Assembly (NCBI RefSeq): GCF_945859705.1
Contig: NC_079136.1
Coordinates: 98,703,120-98,767,119 of the forward strand
Origin: Episyrphus balteatus
Lineage: Eukaryota; Arthropoda; Insecta; Diptera; Syrphidae
Reading direction: 5' to 3'
Length of the DNA stretch: 64,000 nucleotides
The notes below the pieces were generated by a model, which saw nothing but the letters and a program-made list of their open reading frames with translations, was not told where the DNA came from and ran no database searches. Within the stretch, counting starts at the first letter, position 1; the number at the start of each line of letters is the position of its first letter. The position numbers and the translations under genes are program-made. Shown piece by piece: positions 40,807 through 55,100 of the stretch.

Positions 40807-42979
40807 AATTCTTAATTTTTAATTAAATTACCATCACCACTCTTACATGGAAAGAATCACTTAATTAATAGCATAAAATTGGCTTTGAAAAACTTCTATC
40901 TATCGATGGCAAGTCATTACTTCTGGCTGTTTAAAAATTTCCAAGAAAAACTTTCATGTAAATCAAATAGCAGAGTAGAACTATAATTGTTCCGAAAAAG
41001 ACTACGGACAAAGTTATTACAAACTAAAAACAATGTTTAAAAAGAAGTCGATCATTGTAGTCACATTAAAACAAAAAGTGTTGAAGAAGATCAACGAAAC
41101 AATGATGATTACAGCAAAGTTCAAGTTGCTTTTATTCATTCGAACTTTCTATATCTACCCTAAATGATGATTCAAAACTAAATGACACTTAAAGCTTAAT
41201 AATAAAGTCAGTAATGTTGAATTTTGTACAACTTAACAAAAAATAAAACAAATAAAATCAACCAAAAAATAATTATAATTAAAAAAAGAAAAAACAGAAA
41301 AAGTCGTTTTGTAAAAATATTTTTTTTTATTATTTTTGTTATCACTTTGAATGGTGTTTTACGATATTTGTTTGTTTTTAATATTATATTTTGTTTCTTT
41401 CAAATTTCTTGTAATAAGCAAGTGCATATAATACGTATATTGTATGTTTTTCAATTCAGTATTATTTTTTGAAAACAAAATTATAATACGAGTTAATGTT
41501 AAATGTATAATAATAATATATACGTATGTACTTCGGTTAATGTAGATAGAATACCACACATAAAATGATACAAATCTGCTATATAACACAATAGCCGATG
41601 ACTTAAAACAATACAAAGTTAAAATAATATATCTACTAAACTTAAATAATAATAAATCCTTGAATTTTGCTTAATGATTTCTTTTATTTTTTTATTTATT
41701 TGCTTCTCAATGTATATTAATTATCGCATCTCAATGTTTATGAAGTTATTATATTTTCTCTTTGATTCACAGCTAAACATTAAAACTGATCATCTATTTC
41801 TTTTGTTTGTTTTTGTTTTTATTAAATATATAAATTTCATTTTGATTTTGTTTTTAGCTAAATGGTTTCTCGTCTTTTATGTTTAATTTTTTTTTTCTTC
41901 TTGCATATTTTCTAATTTAGAATGCTTTTGTGGTTGTTTCTGTGTTTATACAAAATGTACATTTTGATATACAATGCACTACTATTTATTTTTTTGTTTT
42001 AAATAGGTATATATAATTAGTCTAAGCGAACGTTATGTTTGCAATGGTATAACAACTTTTAAAATTTATTGTGTTTTAGTTTTTCTTTCATTTCTAATTT
42101 ATACAAATATAATGATTTTTTGTTGTTGTTTGTTTTTTGTATGTAGTAGGATCATTTCCAACACACATAAATATATTAATATTTTATATTCAAAAAAATA
42201 AGCAACTTCGATTACCACAATAAAAAAAATAAAATAACTTTTTCAAACAACAATTAAATCTTTCGTTTTTATTTTTATTTTATTTTTTTAATCGTGTTGT
42301 ATTTCATTAATGTTTTTTTTTTTGTTTTGTTTTTGCTTAAATTAATACCAAAGACGAACGCACTATTCAAAAGCTTTTACACATAAAAGTTGCATCTATT
42401 TGATTATTATTATTTTGTTTTGTTTTCTTTGTCTTTATAATATAGGATGCTTATAAATAACATTTTACATAAAACCATCATACGCCAACTCACGTATAAT
42501 GCAATAACAATTCAATTCTTTTATTCATCCTAGAAAAAGAAATTAAGAAAAAATCACTCGAAAAAATCATAGATTTCATTGTTTTTCTTTTATTTTTATA
42601 TTTTAAATTAAACTAATTATACAAAACAAACAAACAGAAAGAAAAAAAAAAATACACAAAATATAAAATTTTAACATCGTATAACAATAATTAAATAATA
42701 TTATTAATAATTAAAAAAAAAAAATCATAAAGAATTCCCTAATAAAATATTAAATGAATTTATAATTATATTTTTTCTTATCATCATTTCTTCTTTTTCT
42801 CTTTTATTATATTCTATTCTCATTCGTTAATTGCAGCATAAATGTTTTTCATTTTTTCTTTTATCTTTTAAAATTAAATTAAATAATAAGATTATGTTTA
42901 AAAAATAATATATAACTAAAAAAAATAATAAAGAAAGTAATAATATTAGTAGGTAGTTTCAAATTATCAGAAATTCATT
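40807..42979 (-). other. mtd: Probable 3' UTR and flank of mtd
   Basis: Extremely AT-rich, with many TTTATT strings (AATAAA on the minus strand) that could serve as poly(A) signals. No gene recognised. Confidence 0.4.
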
Positions 42980-43115
42980 TTAAACAAATGCCCAGCATTC
43001 GAGCGTTTTGACAACGAAATCCTCTTGTGGTGATAGAGGCTCGTTGCCATATGTGCTGCATGATTGTGATCGGCCTTGATTCAAGTCACCGTCCAACCAT
43101 AATCCAAATCGTCCA
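42980..43115 (-). CDS. mtd: mtd last exon
   Basis: Codes for D/GRFGLWLDGDLNQGRSQS, then CSTYGNEPLS...LECWAFV and TAA at 42980-42982. This is the invariant C-terminal end of TLDc domains. Acceptor TTTCTAG. Confidence 0.94.
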
Positions 43116-46100
43116 CTAGAAAGAAAAAAAAAAAACATAATTCATTAATAAGGGCATTCTTTGTTGTGTTATATAAAAATTAATTGTTTTTATTCGTGAC
43201 TGACTTAAAAGCTTCTGTTTTTATTTATTTCTTGCAAATATTGTCATCATGAGGCTTAAGGAAAATAACATAAGACTGAGTCTACTAAGTCTTTAAACAG
43301 ACTCTTAAAGAAGCACAGCACCTCTTATGGATGCGAATCATATGGCAGTATAGGAGAAAATATGATACAAAACATGGTTATAAATGAAGAAACTAATAGG
43401 CTCAGACGCGCAAAACTTTTACTTGGAAATTAAATAAAAAAAACGTAAAAACCCTGCAATCATATAAGCAGAAATATGCTGGTTTCATCAGAAGTCAGCA
43501 AAAGCTGAGAAACATCTCAACAACCTTGTTCAAAAACTGCACATTAAAATATTTATAAAATATTATAAAGCGTGCAACGAATATCTACGAGTACAATGAG
43601 ACACTTATCCCATCTACTTAAAAAAGTTTATCTCCACCGCCAAGAAGTATGCAAACAAAATGAAGTGCTCTTCATCATTGCAAATTGTAAGAGTACAGGA
43701 GATATTCATTAAATAGGTTTAACTATTTCGTGCGATGGGTTAGGACTTTTTGAAGTAGCAAAATAATATAAAATACATTACGTAGTTAATAAGAGATAAA
43801 GTTAAGCTTTGTATTATTTCAAACAATAAATATTACTTGTTATTAGTTGTTTACTATAATAATTTGATAAGAAGTTATTTTTGTATTCTGCTACTTTGAA
43901 TACATGAAATAAATCACAAATGATAAAATTTATTGGTTTTTTTTTATAGAGATTAAGTGCGTAATCTCATTTTTTTTTAAATTTCAATAATAAACCAAAC
44001 GTAGGTCATGGTGATGATTGTTAAAATTATTTTGTTCATGCTTCAAATCACAATAAAGCAAAACTGAATATTTAAAACGACGAAGTAAGAGAAACAGAAG
44101 CGTGCTAAACATTAAAAAAAAAAATAAGGCTTCTGTTTTTATTGAAATTTATTGCAACGAAGAAGAAGGAAGTCCATTTAATAACAAAAATATTGGTTAA
44201 AGATCTGAAATGACTAAATTTCAAAGAAATATTTATTTTACATTGATGCTTTGATCTTTCAACCATTTCTTTTAAGTGTACTGCCTCTTGAAAGATATTC
44301 TCATAGTATCAAATTTCTATTTTTAAGATTTCAATAGAAATGCTAGAAGTGACTCAACTCGTTTGTATTATTAAGATATTTGATATGAATAAATCATGTT
44401 TGGTAAGAGTCTTAAACGAATGAAAATCAACAGCTCTAATTCTAACGCTGTTTTGAAGTAAGCAATAGGGAGAACCTCTGTCAAGAAGAAGAAAAATTCA
44501 AAACAACCAGTAAACTTATTGATGTTGGATCACTGTTTTTTAACGCTTTTATGTTGTGCTTGAATTGAAACACAACATAATATCTGGGGAAAAAATTGCA
44601 ACGACAAACTTTACGAATTTAATAAAGATGTTGTTGAGAAAGCTACCTTTTTAACAATTTTATTACTGATTAGAAAATTATCTTTGCAATGTTAAATATT
44701 TACACTCAAAGCACTCAAAAAATAATTTCTACCAAGAAAAACCAAAAACGTGTTTTATTTAGTTCATTTAAATTGTTGAAGATTGGAATCGAAACATAGT
44801 TGAGTACCAAGTTCAACAGCTCAACCATCAATATCAATTTTTATACATAATCGATATCAATAACATAGCTTAGATTAAAGATAAACAGTTGACAACATAA
44901 AATGGCAAGACAGTTATTATTCTTTCTTGACGACACGCCAGGGATCTAATAAATGATTGATTGCAAATGTCTATAATTAACGTTCCTTCTTGAGAATCAA
45001 GATTAACTTAATTAATATGGAAAAGTACTTCATTTATTTTCCTAAAACCTCTTGAAAATGTTCCTCATAGTGTTATTGATAGGCAAATCAGTTTTAATTG
45101 TTTTTGATTTTAACATTTATTTGTTGTTGATGGAAGAAGTTATTGAATTATTGACTCATATAAGAAGTGCGAAATTTTCTAATATTTAAAGAGGCTAAGG
45201 AAACTGTTTTTGTAAGTATAAAAATAATAAAGAAGCAGTCTACTGATCGAATTGTCTGTCAACCTTAAAATAGTTGTAACTCCTCCAACCATTCAAACAA
45301 ACAAGTTTGCAAACTATGTGAGCCTTATGAAAAATATTTGATTAATTCCTCCTTAAGAAAATTCTTCTAAAATTTAGTTATTTCCTATGTAATTCTTTAC
45401 TCTCAAATGATATTAAATTAAAAAAAAAAAAGAATAATAAAATTGTACTTACTCTCCAGCACCGATTGACAAACAATCAACATTGCCTTTAATGAAGTAC
45501 AAATTTTCTCCAGTCCAATGGAATACTTTGTAACTGGGATTAAATTTGTACAATAATGACTCTCCGGTTCCATAGAAATGATCAGATACATGAAGTGAAC
45601 AAGATGTCAGAGCTCCAAAAACCTTTAAAAAAAATAAAAAAATAATTTCAATCAAATTTCTTAAGTTATTTAAATAAATATGAAGACTTACATTATGATC
45701 TGTGTCTTGGATAACAATTAACACAGGACTTTCTAGCCTCTGCATTTTTCTGTAGAGAGAATTTAACGAGAAACCATGCTGCGATGTGCTAAATACTAAC
45801 GACCAAGAATAACCTTCGGCTCTTGCAGGTAGATGTGTACATAATTTTTCCCTAAATAAATAAAAAATCAAATAATTATTATTAATTTCAAATTGAATGA
45901 TTTTATAATAATAAAACTTACCGATGTTCTTCGGTTAATATTTCTGTTGTTCCAATCAGGTCAGGAATTGGGAAGTCCAAATCGAATGATCCAGTTGTAA
46001 AGAGCGATGCTTTTCTGTATTCATCTGTACTCATAGACAGGACCTATTTATTTTTTTTAATTTATAAAAAAAGAATTAACCATTAGTTTAAGTCATAATT

Positions 46101-49100
46101 AGAAAATGGCAAAGTGTAAATGTATAAAAGTGTTTGTGTAAAATAAAAAAATTAGCATTTGTATATTTATTGATGTGAAACTACAACGAAAAATCTAAAT
46201 TCTCAAAAACAAAGGTTTTCAAACTCAAAAACTATATAAACATCTATACATTTACTAGCAGCGAGTGTGTTTAATTAGTTATAGTGTATTATAGGGTTTG
46301 TGATGAAGTGGAGATTTTTTTTTTTTAATATATATTTGGAGAGTTATATTGTAATGTATAGGTTTTAATATGAAAAAGAGTATCAATCTAAGAATACATC
46401 CAAAAAATAAATAGTAGGTAGTTTACAATTATTGATTTATTACAATATTTAAACTCTAATACATTTAGCAAATTTAACGGGGTAGGTATATATTTTTTTG
46501 AAGAATAGGATCAAAATAGAAAAGAGACAGACTTACATATGTATGAAAGAAGGGAAATTATGTCTTTTTACGTGGAAATGATAGTTTAGTCGAAAAAAAT
46601 TGATAAAGTTCAGTAAGCTGTTGTATATATTTTTAGGATGAAATTATAAGTCTGATTTTTTTTTATCAAAAGGAGAGTCGGGCATATTGAAAGGAAATGC
46701 TATTTAATCGAAATTTTCTGGGTATAAACTGGAAAGTAATTATGTAAAAAGTACTATGGTATTAATTTTGTTGCTTTAAATGTAGTTTCGTACAAAGTCT
46801 TGTCCAAAATTTCGAAAGAAATGTTTGCGTATAATTTTCTCCGAGTAGAAGTAGAATTATATCTTTATTTTTTTGTTAAAAAATATTTTCCAGACAGTTT
46901 CGAATTGAATTTGGGAAAAAAGTAAACAAAATATTCTCCTTTGTTAGACGAGTTTGAATCAGGACCACCTAGGAATTAAAAACAGAAGATGCGATTATTG
47001 GTAACTTTCATTCTGAGTAAGAGCATTTATTGAGAAAAAGATGAGAAGTAAGCTTTTTTGCAACTTGATTTGCAAAAAAAAGTGAATGTTACAAAAGAAT
47101 GATTCGAGTCTTGTCAGTCAAACACGGTCGAAAAATATGTTTCAAAGTAGATGTTATAATCTATAAAATATATAATTTAAGGGGTCTTGATTTGTCTGTT
47201 GATCAATTTCTTAAAATATGATAACACGATGACTATTTCCAGTAAAAAATTGTATCGGTCGACTAAAAAAAATTAGCTGATTGTTATTTAAATAAAATCT
47301 TCCCAAAAGAACCCAATACAAATCTCCGCCTTACTATCAACTTAAACAAATTTCAAATTCATAACAAAATCATCGATTTCATAACCTTTACAAAACATAC
47401 TATGTTAACATGACACAACTTTAAGGTCATATTTAAATATTATTCTAAAAAAAAAAATTATACAATTATTGGACGACAAAATCGATTGCCAAAGAAATTA
47501 CTATAATTTAAAGTAAATGCTGTTCCAGATGTTTTAATATAGACATGCTATATGTCATACTATTAAATCGCACAGAAATTATTTAAATATAAAATTATTC
47601 TTTTTTTAAACACATGCGCATTTCACGTTTTAGTGTTTACCAGGAAATTTTATGATTGAGTGAGGCAATTAGAGCCAGCTGTTAGCAAAATAAAAGTATA
47701 ATCTCAATATCAAAACAAATGCATTCTTTTTGCTTACTATTTCATTTTCAAAATAAGGCAATTGTTTATCTGAGATAAAATCTTAGTTATACACAGGCCC
47801 ACAATGTTTTAGTTTAAAGATATTAAAAAGTTTCTTTTGAAGAATATAGGGGATTATTAAATAAAATTATAAAATTTTAGTTTTGATAACCGAAATATAT
47901 TTTAATAGAGCGAAAATATACAACAAAGAAAACCTAAAAGGGTTTAAAGGTACTGTTATAATGACTTAAGGCTTCGTCACAGCGTTTTTTAACGCTATTT
48001 TGAAATATTTAAGGTTTTAAGTTCATCTAAGAAGAAAAATTATTCAAACAAGTATACAAATCTCAATCTCGCGGTGTATACAACGATTTCTGATTTTTAA
48101 GATGGATGAATACAATTTTTAAATAAACGCCTCATATTATGGTTGGAAACCAAATTGTAACCAAAGCGGGAACGCTCGCAAGGGCAGAGCTAATTTTATC
48201 GGAGACTACTATTAGAAAAATAGCGTTTATTAGTAATTATTCATATAAACCAATTTAATGACTAAGAAAATGTCTTAAAGGAATTGGAATTTAATACATA
48301 GGTAATGAGGTCAATAAGACCTACATAGTGAAATAGCTCAATATTTTTGTTTTAACGCACAAATTAAAAAAAAAATTGTTTTCTATTCGATTGTCAATGC
48401 ATAAAATACTTTTAAGTACTAATTCACCAAGTTTATTTTTAGTATCAAATAAATATTTACATCATCTGACTGTAAAATAAAACATAAATCAATCATCAAT
48501 CAGAGGTAACAAAACAATAACTGCCATTAAAATTGTTTTTAAGTTTATATTGTTATTGGCGCCCGACCCAAACAAACACCTTTTCTTAGCTATAGCTAAC
48601 AAATGAAGATGATTTCACTTGTGTCGCCGCAATTTTATGAACAGAACAAAATGTAAAAAAAAGGAATAGATTAAGTGATAAACTTCAGATAAAAAATCTA
48701 TTTTCAATTAAACAATAAAGATATCGACGATTAATAAGAATCTACAAGAAAAATGTTGCAATTAAACTGCATCTTTAAAATCCGATAAGAGTGCATGTCC
48801 AAGTTAAATAAAATAAGACATGTTTATTTATGGCTACTTGTTTTATTTAAGACGCATGGTAAACAATTAAACAATGGCGCGTAAAATTAATTTTCAATGT
48901 CTCTTACAATTCCAATAAATAACACATTACAGGAAAACAAACCTGTTTAAAATGTTTAATTGTGAAATGTCTGATATGATTAATGTGATGGATTAAGGGC
49001 GACAACCCGTCTTAACAGTATTAATTGGCTTGCCTCATGGAAAAGTAGATAACAAAAGTTTATTCATCCAAGCGGTATAGGTTATGTGGGAAGTACCAGA

Positions 49101-52100
49101 ACAAAATCATCAATTTTAAGTGCAATTTACATATTTTTACTAAGACACCTAAGATACCAAGTTATGACGCACTGACTTTAACTAATAATGATAGTTTGTC
49201 AATTGTTTTGACGGGTAAGCTTAACATTATCACACGTTATGATGTAGGTACCGTTTTTGTGGAATAAAGGTAAGTACTAGTAATGTTTTGTTTTGATAAA
49301 TTAAGCGGATTTAAACAGAAATTTATTTGTTAGGGTGAATTTTTATTTGTCAATGAGCGAATAAATGACCACATGATTTCTGACTTTGTTGCTAAGATAG
49401 GTTGACAAAGGGGATATTCTATTTCATTTCTAACTATGAGTTATGGAATTAATTTATAAAACAAGATATCTATGGAAGATAAATATTATCCATTTTATTA
49501 GACACACATTCAACGAAAAAGGAATTCAGGAGTTCACTAAGCCAAAATCCTATCACAAAAGAACTTGTTTTGTGAAGAAATTCTGTTGTGCATTATAAAA
49601 ACTTGAAACTGGAAAAAAAAACAATCACCCATAGGTAATAGTGGCCACAATATTTATGCACATTTATATTCATAAATCATATTCATACACACTCGCAAAG
49701 TATAAACTATTTTATATGAAAAACAACTTTCGAAAAAAAGGAATCTTGACCCATTAATCCATTGATGGTGATTCCATATTAAAACGAATATTATTAATAC
49801 CACGAAGCAAATATCGAAAATACATACATCGAAAATGTATATACATAACGCGTGACAAATTTATTTAGAATAACAACATTATTTAAATGTCAGAGAGTAC
49901 GAAATTGTCACTCAAGAGCTCACAAAAAAATAAAATAACATTGTAGGTTGTAGGATAATAAATATTTATTTAATAATCATAATAATCAAAAGAGTTAAAA
50001 GGCGTATATATTTTTTGTACTAACACTTTTGTTTAAATTATGAACAAAGTGCGGCAAACTAAAGCTCCTGTCACGTTGAAATTTTTTTGTATTTTTTTTA
50101 TTCATTTTGTTTTTTATTATTTTTTTTTATTTGTATCTCCAGCAGAGAATAAACTAACTTTACTAACGTCAACGCTAACACAATGATTCCAACTAAACTT
50201 TAACTTTATGAGTATAAGGTATTAACCCAACACTCTTTAGCTCTGACAGGTAGCAAGCAAGCAAACGCAGTCAGGTGGGTTAAAGTCAGTAAAAAAAAAA
50301 AAATATTTATAAAAAAGAAAAAAATAAATAAATGAAAAAAAAAAGAAAAATAAGATATAAATGTACAGTACTACATACATATAATAATGTATGTGTATAA
50401 AATAAATTAAAACCGAAAAATCTTCAGCGTTTCAGCGTTGGCTCTCTCTCTTGTCATTATATGGGAATGTGTGAAGATAACAGTGATATGTTATTATTTA
50501 TCATTACGTATTTAGAAGAATAATTCAGATTATTATAATGCTCATGCAAATATAATATAATTTTTGTTTTTTTTTAAAGTTTTATATTTTGTTTTGTTTT
50601 TGAATAGACGTTTCAAAGTAGGGTATGTTATTCATTTAAAAAAGAAACCCAACATATTGGGGATTCACACATTGCCGAGTTTCAGTCTGGAAATTTTTTT
50701 TAATGTTTTGCATCCAAAATATTTTAAACTCATTTGAATAAATATTTGTCAAAAAGACAGAAAAAATCTTCTAAATGATTTTAATGCCACAGAATATGTT
50801 GTTAAATCGTGACTGTTATCAAGTCGTGCAAGATGAGCTTGTGAGGTGAGCCTTCCATTTCCACGTAACATCTGATTTTTTTTCCAAATTTTTGATAGGC
50901 AAATTATGTGAAGGCAACTACTTGTCGAAATGAGTAATACCATGCAAATTGGTTACAATTGAATTCGCCATAAGCCTAGTCAATAGTATACATACTTGTA
51001 TAACAAATTTGTATTTTTGTTCCCCGGTGAACATACTAGTGCAAATGTTGGGGTGAGAAGAAATAATTGGAAATTTTTTTCACGAGTTCTATGCTGAGTA
51101 TGTAGTATGCTTTGTTTATTGGGAGTAACGCCAAAATCAAATAATTTCGGCATTATTTTTTTATTAATCTTTTAACCAAAATTAACCATATAATAGTGCT
51201 CATTTTGAGAAACCTTTGATAAAAAAAGTTACGTTTGTTTTGCCCGCGATATTTGTTTCGTAAATTAAATATTTACACCAGTACATGGGGTTGTAAATAA
51301 AACAAATAATATATCTTTGGCACTTTGGAAAACTTCTGATGCAATAAACTTGGAGAACCAAAGTCTAGTGTATTACGTACACTCTCAATCATTAGTCGAA
51401 AGAAATAGAGGGGCTAAACAATTTTATGACGAAGTAATTTCTCATGGCAAGTGATACACTTGGAGGCCTTGCCAATTACTTATATTAGCAACCAAAAAGA
51501 AAAAGTTGGTATATTTTGGATTTTAGTTATCCGCTAGAGATCGATGATTACAAAAATAACCTATAAAAAATTATAAACAAAAAAGATCAACTCAATTATT
51601 CCTATATTCGTGATCAGTCAAAAGAGATCGTTTGTCAATACTAAAATATATGTAAGTCTTCAACTACCAAAAAGGAGAAGAAACGTTGCTCACTTCATTA
51701 GGCTTTTTACATATTTTTTTGTAAATTACAAATTTTAGCACATGCTCATTTAATTATTCGCAAAAAATATTCTACCCTTGGAACCTTGGAAGTTAAGAGT
51801 GACACAGAATTCGGAACACTGATTCTGCCATTTCTAATACCTTTTTTTTATAAAATTGTACAGTCTAAATAGTTCATAAAATCAAAAACTAGCAGAAAAT
51901 TTAACATCGATTAGATCGGTAAAAAAAAAATAAAATTGCTACATTCTATGGGGACTTTTCAGAGCTCAGATCAGATCATTTTATCAGCTGAAATATTAAA
52001 CATTTTTGCAAGGACTGATTCATCCACCATTCATCAACTCAAAAATTCAGAGTAAAATTTTGAACAGCTTTAATGCTTTTTTTGTTCGAGTTTCTTAAAT

Positions 52101-55100
52101 TAAAGACGCATTCAATTTACTTGACTTCTTGTTAGCTACTGTTTGTTTTTTATTTCAAAATAATATTTGCTTTGTTCAGTTCAGATTAAATTGTACTTAT
52201 TTTTCAAAAGGTAAAAGAGGGTAAATTTGATTTATTCCATTTTTTTATTATGTTTTGATTCAGATAAGAATTTGCTACGCAAAAGAGGTATTCTCGTATT
52301 TAAAACAGCTAATTATATTAGATTGTAGATAAGTAAGTCAAGTGAAATTGCCTTCTGGGAACAATGATATTAATCTTTACTATCTTCTTATTTAGACTTA
52401 AATAAATTAGGCCACCAATATATTAATTACATTATAAAATGTAATAGATATATCAATTTAAAAAAGATTAAGAAAAAATTATACTAATTGCAAAATAGAA
52501 ATGATGATTGAATACTCCTTGGAATACAAAAATTGTGAAATATATAACTTATTGTTTACGTTTTAAAGGTACTATTAAGATAGCTTTCTATTTGTATATG
52601 CCTCTGTTATTGGAAACTGCGTTCCATATAAAAAGTTGATTCAGTTTTATTGATTGTATGACGAATAAAAGTCCAAAGTGTCTAAAAATATTGAAATAAA
52701 TTTAAATATCAATTATCTTTATTATGTTATTTTTTTATAATGTGACTTATTATACGTCAATGAAGGGGGTCTATATTTAAGACGCCCACTTTGACGTGTT
52801 AATAATGATTCATTTTTTTGAAATTGAAGTTTTTAGCAAACAAATGGAGCACGTTTTTTTTATATTTCAACACGCATTGGAAAGTACAGAGATCTGTTTG
52901 TTTAAATAATTACAAGGAGGACATACAAAAAACCATCACGATTTGTACTTTTGTATATTCATTGTATTTTCAGTTTTTTTTTTCTGATGAAAAAATTCCC
53001 ATACAAATGGGGTTTTTGATTATACGATGTTTAGGTAAGAATTTATGAGAAAAAAATGCATACAAATTAGTTCATAAGTCAAAGTTATTAATTTGAAAAA
53101 AAAAAAAACAATTTTAAGAACAATGTATACACAATGGAGATATATGAAGGAAATTATTTGAAAGAACAATATTCACATATTGGATGTAGACATAAAAACT
53201 CACGTGCACCAGTCAGTTATAGAGGGTGCGTGCATTCACTACTGGAACTGGTGGTTAATTGGCAAGCATATATGGGGTGAGAAATGTAAACACGAACTTT
53301 CGTTTCTCTTGTTTTTTTTCTTTATATGCTTGTAAGTGTAATTATAAATTAAATTAATTTATAGTTTATTTAATTAAAAATGCATTATTTCACATTTACA
53401 TTTATACGTACGAGTATGTTAATAATGTATGAAATTTATCACCATTAAAGAACCTTGAGTTTAATTAAACTTAGCTTTTGGCAAATTTCAATTTGACTAT
53501 ATCATGGAAACTTTAGTGATACATATTTTAAACATTGATGTTTAATGTTTAATTAATGAAAATCAAGAACAAATCTATTAAAATAACAAATTTTAAAGCA
53601 ATACAAGTTATAGAGACAGGAAACAATTATTGTTTTTAAAAATTAAAAATGTAACGGAAAAGAAATAGGTGTGATAGAGCGAACTTCTCTCAGTTAATTT
53701 CATCGTTTTAGTTTTGGATTTGAACAAGAAGACACACATATAAAAACTTTTGAAGCTATACTAACGGCATAAAAGAGTCTTAAAAGACTCCTGATTTGAT
53801 AAATGCTTTGAATATTGTATCCAACTTTAGTTACAAATTTCTTGCAACATACAAGATAACCTCAAAACACGAAAACTCTTTGGTGATAAAGAGTTTTTGA
53901 CACGTAAACCCCTTGCAAAGAACTAAATTATCTTGGCTTCCTCAATACACAGTGTTGTTTGGAAGCAACATCGAAATAGGGAAGTTGTTGTCGAAAGGAA
54001 ATTAACTAATTTTTAATGAGGATTGCTAGTGCGATAGAACTTTTCTCCACTCTGGATAAAGCGAACTTAACAAATAGGAACAAAATGGATGCTTTTGAAA
54101 CATTTATAAGTATTAGTTTTTCGTTGTTTTGAAAAAAGTTTTGTTTATTTTAAAATCGGAGCATAATGGCATCAGATATCAGAAAATAAAACTAAAAGCT
54201 TCGTAATTCTGTAGTACAGGTTTTGACTTGAAGTAAGACTTCTATAAAGCTTTTTTAGGAACCAATTACTGTATATCTACAGCTTTTTACATTTAGTTCA
54301 TTCTTTTACAAAATCTTTTGGAAAATAAATATAATGTTTTCCAAATTAAATTCATTCAAGAAAAAAATAATGTATTTTAGTACAAAAGGTGAATTTGATT
54401 TGCAAAGAGGTGAATTTGGCCTACAAATGAATTAATTTAATTAAATACGGGATAAATTTAGTTTGCAAAAGAACGAACCTAATTAGAAAAAGGGTAAATT
54501 AATGTGAAAAACATGTAGCAGAGATAACATGTTACAACGGGAAAAAAATTATTTTTTGTCTTAATTTTTCTGCAATTTTGGATAAGACTTCTATAATGGA
54601 GGTGTGGCTTTCAAAGCACGAAGTAAAAACGTTAATTTTATATTGTTTCATAGAAGCTAAAGAATGCAGATTGCGAACTTATAATTTGATCATAAGTCAC
54701 GGTTCATGGGTATTTATATGAAAAAATATTATCTAACAAAAAATTGAAAGTTTTCAAAGAGGCAAATTGTAATTTAATGGTTTGATAAACAAACAAAAAT
54801 TTGACACAGACGAATTTCAATTTAAAAAATATCGCAAGTAAAAATACATAATTAACACTCTTTAGATGGTAAGTTCGGTTCCAGGTGATGTAATTTAACA
54901 ATTTGCAAAAGTAAAAAGGTTTACATATTCAAGATTTAGAGTGCTTTTTTAGTGAAAAGAAAAAAATTTTTCGAAATATACAAGCTTTTATTTAAATATG
55001 TACGCAGGTATGTATACCCTTTTTAAAAAAAGAGTATTTATATAGCCTTGAGTTACTTTTTTCTTAAGACTAAGTAAATTCTTATTAGAATTTGTTTGCA

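Noticed and set aside
41224..41886. Hydrophobic small ORFs in the mtd 3' flank
   Set aside because: T-rich DNA naturally encodes Phe/Ile/Leu runs; no start context or domain.
45449..45871. A single continuous 140-codon minus-strand gene
   Set aside because: It reads through two mtd exons and the intron between them; splice sites, phase and TLDc homology show that the intronic part (LLFLK-like) is not coding.
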